Notes under the pieces: model-generated
The model's database searches: none
The model's input: the letters and a program-made list of their open reading frames with translations, nothing else
What the model was told of the DNA's origin: nothing
Shown: one piece after another, positions 60,032 through 64,000 of the stretch
Layout of the letters: each line of letters opens with the position of its first letter
Numbering within the stretch: position 1 is the first letter of the stretch
Translations under genes and position numbers: made by a program
NCBI GenBank assembly: GCA_900113995.1
Contig: FORK01000003.1
Location: 60,893 to 124,892, forward strand
Length of the DNA: 64,000 nt
Origin: Ruminococcaceae bacterium D5
GTDB taxonomy: Bacteria; Bacillota; Clostridia; Oscillospirales; Ruminococcaceae
Direction of reading: 5' to 3'

Positions 60032-60747
60032 AACGCTCCTTGTCGATTCTTGCGCGGGAGCTTTGGCATTCGCTCTTGCTGCGGCTTGGGCTCGCCGAAG
60101 CGGCGCACTATATCAACGGTCCCGAGACGCTGCCCGCGCCGCTCTCCCGGGAAGAAGAAAAGGGAATTTTCATCCGCCTTGAGCAGGATGATCCTGAAGC
60201 GAAGCAGCAGTTGATTGTACATAACCTGCGCCTGGTCGTCTACATCGCGCGCAAATTTGAAAGCTCCGGACTCGGGGTGGAGGATTTAATCTCCATCGGA
60301 ACCATCGGACTGATCAAGGCGGTTAACACCTTCTGCCCGAGCAGGGGAATCAAACTTGCCACCTATGCCTCGCGCTGCATCGAAAATGAAATCCTGATGT
60401 ACCTGCGCAAATGCCAGCCGCTTAAAAACGAGGTGTCGATCGACGAACCGCTCAACGTTGACTGGGACGGAAATGAGCTTCTCCTTTCGGATATTCTCGG
60501 CACCGAACCTGATCTGATCAACCGACCTCTGGAGCTGGATGCCGAGCGAGGAATGCTTGCGGAAGCCATCGCCAGGCTCGGGGAACGGGAGCGCCTCATC
60601 ATGCAGCTGCGTTTCGGATTCCTCGACGGACAGGAGCGCACCCAAAAGCAGGTGGCCGATATCATCGGCATCAGCCAATCGTACATTTCCCGGCTGGAAA
60701 AGCGGATTATCCGCAGGCTGAGAAGAGATCTGGATAAGGTGTTTTGA
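60028..60747 (+). CDS. sigE: Sporulation sigma factor sigma-E (pro-form)
   Basis: A 239-residue sigma-70-type factor, the same length as Bacillus SigE. The first about 30 residues form the hydrophobic pro-sequence removed by SpoIIGA. Region 2 follows ([30 protein letters not shown]), then region 4 with the HTH ([20 protein letters not shown]). It starts at GTG 60028 in a 4-base GTGA overlap with spoIIGA. sigG, often the next gene, is absent here. Confidence 0.95.
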   Translation: MKRSLSILARELWHSLLLRLGLAEAAHYINGPETLPAPLSREEEKGIFIRLEQDDPEAKQQLIVHNLRLVVYIARKFESSGLGVEDLISIGTIGLIKAVNTFCPSRGIKLATYASRCIENEILMYLRKCQPLKNEVSIDEPLNVDWDGNELLLSDILGTEPDLINRPLELDAERGMLAEAIARLGERERLIMQLRFGFLDGQERTQKQVADIIGISQSYISRLEKRIIRRLRRDLDKVF

Positions 60748-60950
60748 GATGGTTCTGAGAAACCGTATGCCGTTTTTCTGAATTTGGCAGGATGTCACAA
60801 AGACTTGTCCGGATGCAAAACACTCTGTCCGCAGACTGCAGAGGGAATGGATAAACGGGCCTTCCGCTGCAAAAAGTTGCTGACTCCGGCGGAATCCGGC
60901 AGCCGCAGCGGCTGCCCCAATGCAGATGTTCTGCCATGGGCAGAGCATAA

Positions 60951-60984
60951 AAACAGGACCGGCGGAATACCGTCGGTCCTGTTT
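60951..60984 (-). terminator. Terminator of pnp
   Basis: AAACAGGACCGGCGG and CCGTCGGTCCTGTTT form a near-perfect stem that on the minus strand runs into TTTTTATG. Confidence 0.75.
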
Positions 60985-60994
60985 GCCTTTCCGT

Positions 60995-63103
60995 TTACTT
61001 CTGCTTGGCGGCCAGCGCCTCGAGCACATCGCGGCGGGAGAGGTTAATTCGTCCCTGGCTGTCGATCTCAGTGACCTTGACCAGCACCTCGTCGCCCACG
61101 GTGACGACATCCTCCACCTTCTCGACCCGCTTGGTGTCGAGCTTGGAGATGTGAACCAGCCCTTCCTTGCCGGGAGCAATTTCGACAAAAGCGCCGAAGG
61201 CCATCAGGCGGGTGACCTTGCCCTTATAGACCGCGCCGACCTCGGGATCCATCGCGATGGTTTTGATGACCTGAATGGCGCGGTTGGCATCCTCAATATC
61301 GATGGCTGAAACGAAGACGCTTCCGTCATCCTCAATGTCGATTTTGCAGTTGCACTCGGCAGTGATCTTCTGAATGACCTTGCCGCCCGAACCGATCACC
61401 TCGCGGATCTTGTCGGGATTGATCTTCAGGGTGAGCATCTTGGGAGCATACCTGGAAAGGTGCTCACGCGGTGCGGGAATCGCCTTGAGCATAATCTCAT
61501 CGAGGATATAGAAGCGGGCTTCGCGGGTCTTGCGCAGCGCCTCCTCAATGATCTCATAGGTCAGGCCGTCGATCTTGATATCCACCTGGATGGCGGTGAT
61601 GCCTGCCTTGGTGCCGCCCACCTTGAAGTCCATATCGCCGAAGAAATCCTCGACGCCCTGGATGTCAACCATCGTGATCCAGCGGTCCCCCTCGGTGACA
61701 AGCCCGCAGGAGATGCCTGCGACGGGGGCCTTCAGAGGCACGCCTGCATCCATCAACGAGAGGGTCGAAGCGCAGATTGAAGCCTGCGAGGTCGAGCCGT
61801 TCGAGCTGGTGATTTCGGAGACGACGCGGAACGCATAGGGGAACTCCTCCACGGAGGGGATCACCGGGAGCAGAGCCTTTTCCGCGAGCGCGCCGTGGCC
61901 GATTTCGCGGCGGCCGGGGCCGCGGGAGGGACGGGTTTCACCGACCGAGTAGGACGGGAAGTTGTACTGATGCATATAGCGCTTGCGGTCCTCGGAGCCA
62001 ATGCCGTCGAGAATCTGCGCTTCGGAAACCGCACCCAGAGTCGTGATGGTCAACGCCTGCGTCTGGCCGCGGGTGAAGAGGGCGGAGCCGTGAACCCGCG
62101 GGATCAGGCCGACCTCGGCCGAAAGCGGGCGGATTTCATCGAGCTTTCTGCCGTCAACCCGCTTGCCATCGTCAAGCAGCCAGCGGCGGACGACAAATTT
62201 CTGCAGCTTATAGATGGCCTCGTCGAGCTGATAGGCGAGGTCGGGATATTCCGCTTCGAACTTCTCATGAATATCCGCCTCGATTGGCTTGAGACGCTCC
62301 TCGCGGACATTCTTGTCGTCGGTGTCGAGGGCTTCGCGAACCCGGTCGACGGCAAATTCCTTGACCTTCTCAAAAAGCTCGGGATCGACAACCACCTCGG
62401 TATAGGGAACCTTGGGTACGCCGATCTCGGCTTTGACATCGGCGATGAACTGCGCCATCTTGGCCGCTTCCTTGTGGCCAGCGATAATCGCCTTCATCAT
62501 CAGGTCCTCGGGAACCTGATCGGCGGCGCACTCAATCATGCAGACCTTATTCACATCGCCCGCAACAGTCAGATTCATCGCGCTCTTTTGCTGCTGCTCC
62601 TCACCGGGCATCAGCACCGGTTCACCGTCGATCAGGCCCACGGCGCAGCCCGCGATCGGGCCGCCCCACGGAATATCCGAGATCGAGAGGGCGAAGGAGG
62701 CGCCGATCATGCCGCAGATTTCAGGCGAGCAGTCGGGGTCGTAGGAAAGCACCGTCATAATGATGGTGACATCGTTTCTCAGGTCCTTGGGGAAGAGGGG
62801 GCGCATCGGCCGGTCCACCAAGCGGGAAGCCAGAATCGCCCGGTCGGAGGGACGGCCTTCCCGGCGCAGGAAGGAGCCGGGAATTTTGCCGGCGGCATAG
62901 AGCTTTTCCTCAAAATCGACCGACATTGGGAAGAAGTCGATGCCCTCGCGGGGCTTTTTGCTCATGGTGACGTTCACCATCACTGTCGTCTCGCCGTAGC
63001 GGACGATGCAGGCACCGTTGGCGAGCATGCCGATTTTGCCGACCTCAAAGCTCATGGTGCGTCCGGCGAACTCGGTTTCAAAAATTCTGTGTGCGAATAC
63101 CAA
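60995..63103 (-). CDS. pnp: Polyribonucleotide nucleotidyltransferase (PNPase)
   Basis: A 702-residue 3-prime exoribonuclease. Two RNase PH domains are present (FFPMSVDFEEKLYAAGKIPG; RGQTQALTITTLGA and GPGRREIGHGALAEKAL). They are followed by a KH domain (INPDKIREVIGSGGKVIQ) and an S1 domain (GKVTRLMAFGAFVEIAPGKEG). The start codon is TTG 63103, with AAAGGAGG 7 bases upstream. A rare start may limit synthesis. It follows rpsO in the conserved ribF-rpsO-pnp order. Confidence 0.96.
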   Translation of the reverse strand: MVFAHRIFETEFAGRTMSFEVGKIGMLANGACIVRYGETTVMVNVTMSKKPREGIDFFPMSVDFEEKLYAAGKIPGSFLRREGRPSDRAILASRLVDRPMRPLFPKDLRNDVTIIMTVLSYDPDCSPEICGMIGASFALSISDIPWGGPIAGCAVGLIDGEPVLMPGEEQQQKSAMNLTVAGDVNKVCMIECAADQVPEDLMMKAIIAGHKEAAKMAQFIADVKAEIGVPKVPYTEVVVDPELFEKVKEFAVDRVREALDTDDKNVREERLKPIEADIHEKFEAEYPDLAYQLDEAIYKLQKFVVRRWLLDDGKRVDGRKLDEIRPLSAEVGLIPRVHGSALFTRGQTQALTITTLGAVSEAQILDGIGSEDRKRYMHQYNFPSYSVGETRPSRGPGRREIGHGALAEKALLPVIPSVEEFPYAFRVVSEITSSNGSTSQASICASTLSLMDAGVPLKAPVAGISCGLVTEGDRWITMVDIQGVEDFFGDMDFKVGGTKAGITAIQVDIKIDGLTYEIIEEALRKTREARFYILDEIMLKAIPAPREHLSRYAPKMLTLKINPDKIREVIGSGGKVIQKITAECNCKIDIEDDGSVFVSAIDIEDANRAIQVIKTIAMDPEVGAVYKGKVTRLMAFGAFVEIAPGKEGLVHISKLDTKRVEKVEDVVTVGDEVLVKVTEIDSQGRINLSRRDVLEALAAKQK

Positions 63104-63227
63104 TGATAATCCTCCTTTTGGAAAGGGGACGGGCCGGACGCCGAAGCGATGAAGCCAACCCTCGATGACGGCTCAAGGGCTCGATTCACTGCTGCAGCGC
63201 AAGGCCGAATCCCGCTTATTTGTACGG

Positions 63228-63260
63228 AAAGGCAGGCGTACTGCATGTACACCTGCCTTT
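63228..63260 (-). terminator. rpsO-pnp intercistronic hairpin
   Basis: AAAGGCAGG (63228-63236) and CCTGCCTTT (63252-63260) flank a 15-nt loop. It is a possible rpsO terminator/attenuator, or an mRNA processing site of the kind known between rpsO and pnp. Confidence 0.55.
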
Positions 63261-63271
63261 CTGTCAGTTCC

Positions 63272-63538
63272 TTACTTGCGGATGCCGAGCTTGGCGATAA
63301 TCGCGCGGTAACGTTCGATGTCGTTTTTCATCAGGTAATTGAGCAGGTTCTTTCTGCGTCCAACCATCTTGAGCAGACCGCGGCGGGAATGGTGATCGTT
63401 CTTGTTGGCCTTGAGGTGCTCGGTCAGATCGTTGATCCTGCGGGTGAGGATCGCGATCTGGACCTCAGGGGAACCGGTGTCGCCCTCGTGCAGGGCATTG
63501 GCCTGGATGACTTCCTGTTTCTGTTCCTTGAGCAGCAT
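63272..63538 (-). CDS. rpsO: 30S ribosomal protein S15
   Basis: An 88-residue primary 16S rRNA-binding protein ([40 protein letters not shown]). ATG 63538 gives the normal N-terminus [11 protein letters not shown], and AAAGGAG lies slightly far upstream (about 10 bases). Own promoter at 63645-63673. Confidence 0.97.
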   Translation of the reverse strand: MLLKEQKQEVIQANALHEGDTGSPEVQIAILTRRINDLTEHLKANKNDHHSRRGLLKMVGRRKNLLNYLMKNDIERYRAIIAKLGIRK

Positions 63539-63644
63539 GGGAAAAACACTCCTTTTTATCATTCGGCTCTGCCACAGCAAGGGGTCGATGAGCGTTCCCG
63601 AAATCGGGCAGCCGCCCCAAGCCGTGTTCAGGCCATATAAAAAT

Positions 63645-63673
63645 ATTATATCAGTCCGGATTTCCTTTGTAAA
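63645..63673 (-). promoter_or_regulatory. Promoter of rpsO-pnp
   Basis: On the minus strand TTTACA (63673-63668) and consensus TATAAT (63650-63645) are 17 bases apart. Confidence 0.7.
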
Positions 63674-63720
63674 GAGAAAATCTGTCGGACGACTGCTTTT
63701 TTTACAAATTGCGGAAGAAT

Positions 63721-64000
63721 TCAGGTGCAGCCTCCCGCCGCGCAGGCGGCTGCCACCGCTTCGCGGGCGCGTTCTGCGTCGACGCCGATCGCGTGGCGCA
63801 GCTCCTCAAGAGTTTCAAACTTCTCTTCGGGCCGCAGAAATTTGAGAAACTGTGTCTCGATCCGCCGGCCATAGAGATCGCCCGACCAATCGAGAATGTA
63901 GCTTTCCGCCGAGACACAGTCGGAGCCGACCGTCGGTTTAATCCCAACGTTGGTCGCCGCGGCATAGGGGACGCCGTCGATCAGCACCCGGGTGGCATAG
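63721..64000 (-). CDS. ribF: Riboflavin kinase/FAD synthetase, C-terminal fragment
   Basis: The last 93 codons of a gene entering from the right edge. The sequence ([48 protein letters not shown]) is the riboflavin-kinase domain of bifunctional RibF, which makes FMN and FAD. The N-terminal FAD synthetase domain lies outside. The ribF-rpsO-pnp order is conserved in many bacteria. Confidence 0.88.
   Translation of the reverse strand, partial: YATRVLIDGVPYAAATNVGIKPTVGSDCVSAESYILDWSGDLYGRRIETQFLKFLRPEEKFETLEELRHAIGVDAERAREAVAAACAAGGCT

Noticed and set aside
1-64000. tRNA, rRNA, CRISPR arrays, intact transposases or integrases
   Set aside because: None could be recognised on either strand.

Overview
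The window looks like chromosomal DNA of a strictly anaerobic, endospore-forming, amino-acid-fermenting member of the Clostridia, probably the Oscillospiraceae/Ruminococcaceae side. The evidence is: GC-rich coding sequence with AT-rich promoters and strong AGGAGG-type ribosome sites; spoIIGA-sigE; a three-gene [FeFe]-hydrogenase set; indolepyruvate:ferredoxin oxidoreductase; and the complete enzymatic core of the 2-hydroxyglutarate route of glutamate fermentation. Species is not inferable. No rRNA, tRNA, CRISPR array or intact insertion sequence was seen.

Layout. 1-3.8 kb: a partial Pro/Ala/Glu-rich gene (minus), then prmA-rsmE and a PdaA-like lipoprotein deacetylase. 4-7 kb: an AT-richer membrane protein and an Lsa-type ABC-F gene with an attenuated leader. 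7-14 kb: murI, a DD-carboxypeptidase-like protein lacking key catalytic residues, a phosphoesterase, an amidohydrolase flanked by degenerate tandem repeats, and a two-gene ThrE-type exporter. 14-18 kb: an Rrf2 regulator, an acyl-CoA dehydrogenase/ETF-alpha/rubredoxin fusion and a flavodiiron protein on one strand. 18-31 kb: housekeeping genes (efp, pepQ, yqeG, trmB, an aminotransferase, hisS) and a frameshifted CGGC-domain relic. 31-34 kb: iorAB. 34.4-35.6 kb: gene-free mosaic with repeats, dyads and a LexA-like box. 35.7-39.5 kb: trmL-degV and a lysine-riboswitch-controlled NhaC-type transporter. 39.8-44 kb: hydrogenase operon behind a Rex-like operator. 44.4-54.8 kb: glutamate-type symporter, AraC regulator, and gcdC-gctA-gctB-gcdA-hgdC-hgdA-hgdB. 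55-64 kb: nth, a 24-repeat Sel1 protein, spoIIGA-sigE, and pnp-rpsO-ribF.

How the genes fit together. Glutamate could enter by the GltP-type carrier, be converted to 2-hydroxyglutarate by enzymes not in this window, be activated by GctAB, dehydrated by HgdABC and decarboxylated by GcdA/GcdC to crotonyl-CoA. The hydrogenase operon would dispose of NADH and ferredoxin electrons under NADH/NAD control through Rex. The Rrf2-fusion-flavodiiron operon reads as a self-contained electron path from an acyl-CoA to O2 or NO.

The most unusual structure is a family of at least six dispersed, non-coding, structured repeats. Each sits immediately behind an intrinsic terminator and in the same orientation as the gene it follows (near 13.8, 19.9, 34.5, 37.2, 44.3 and 54.9 kb). 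I do not recognise this family.
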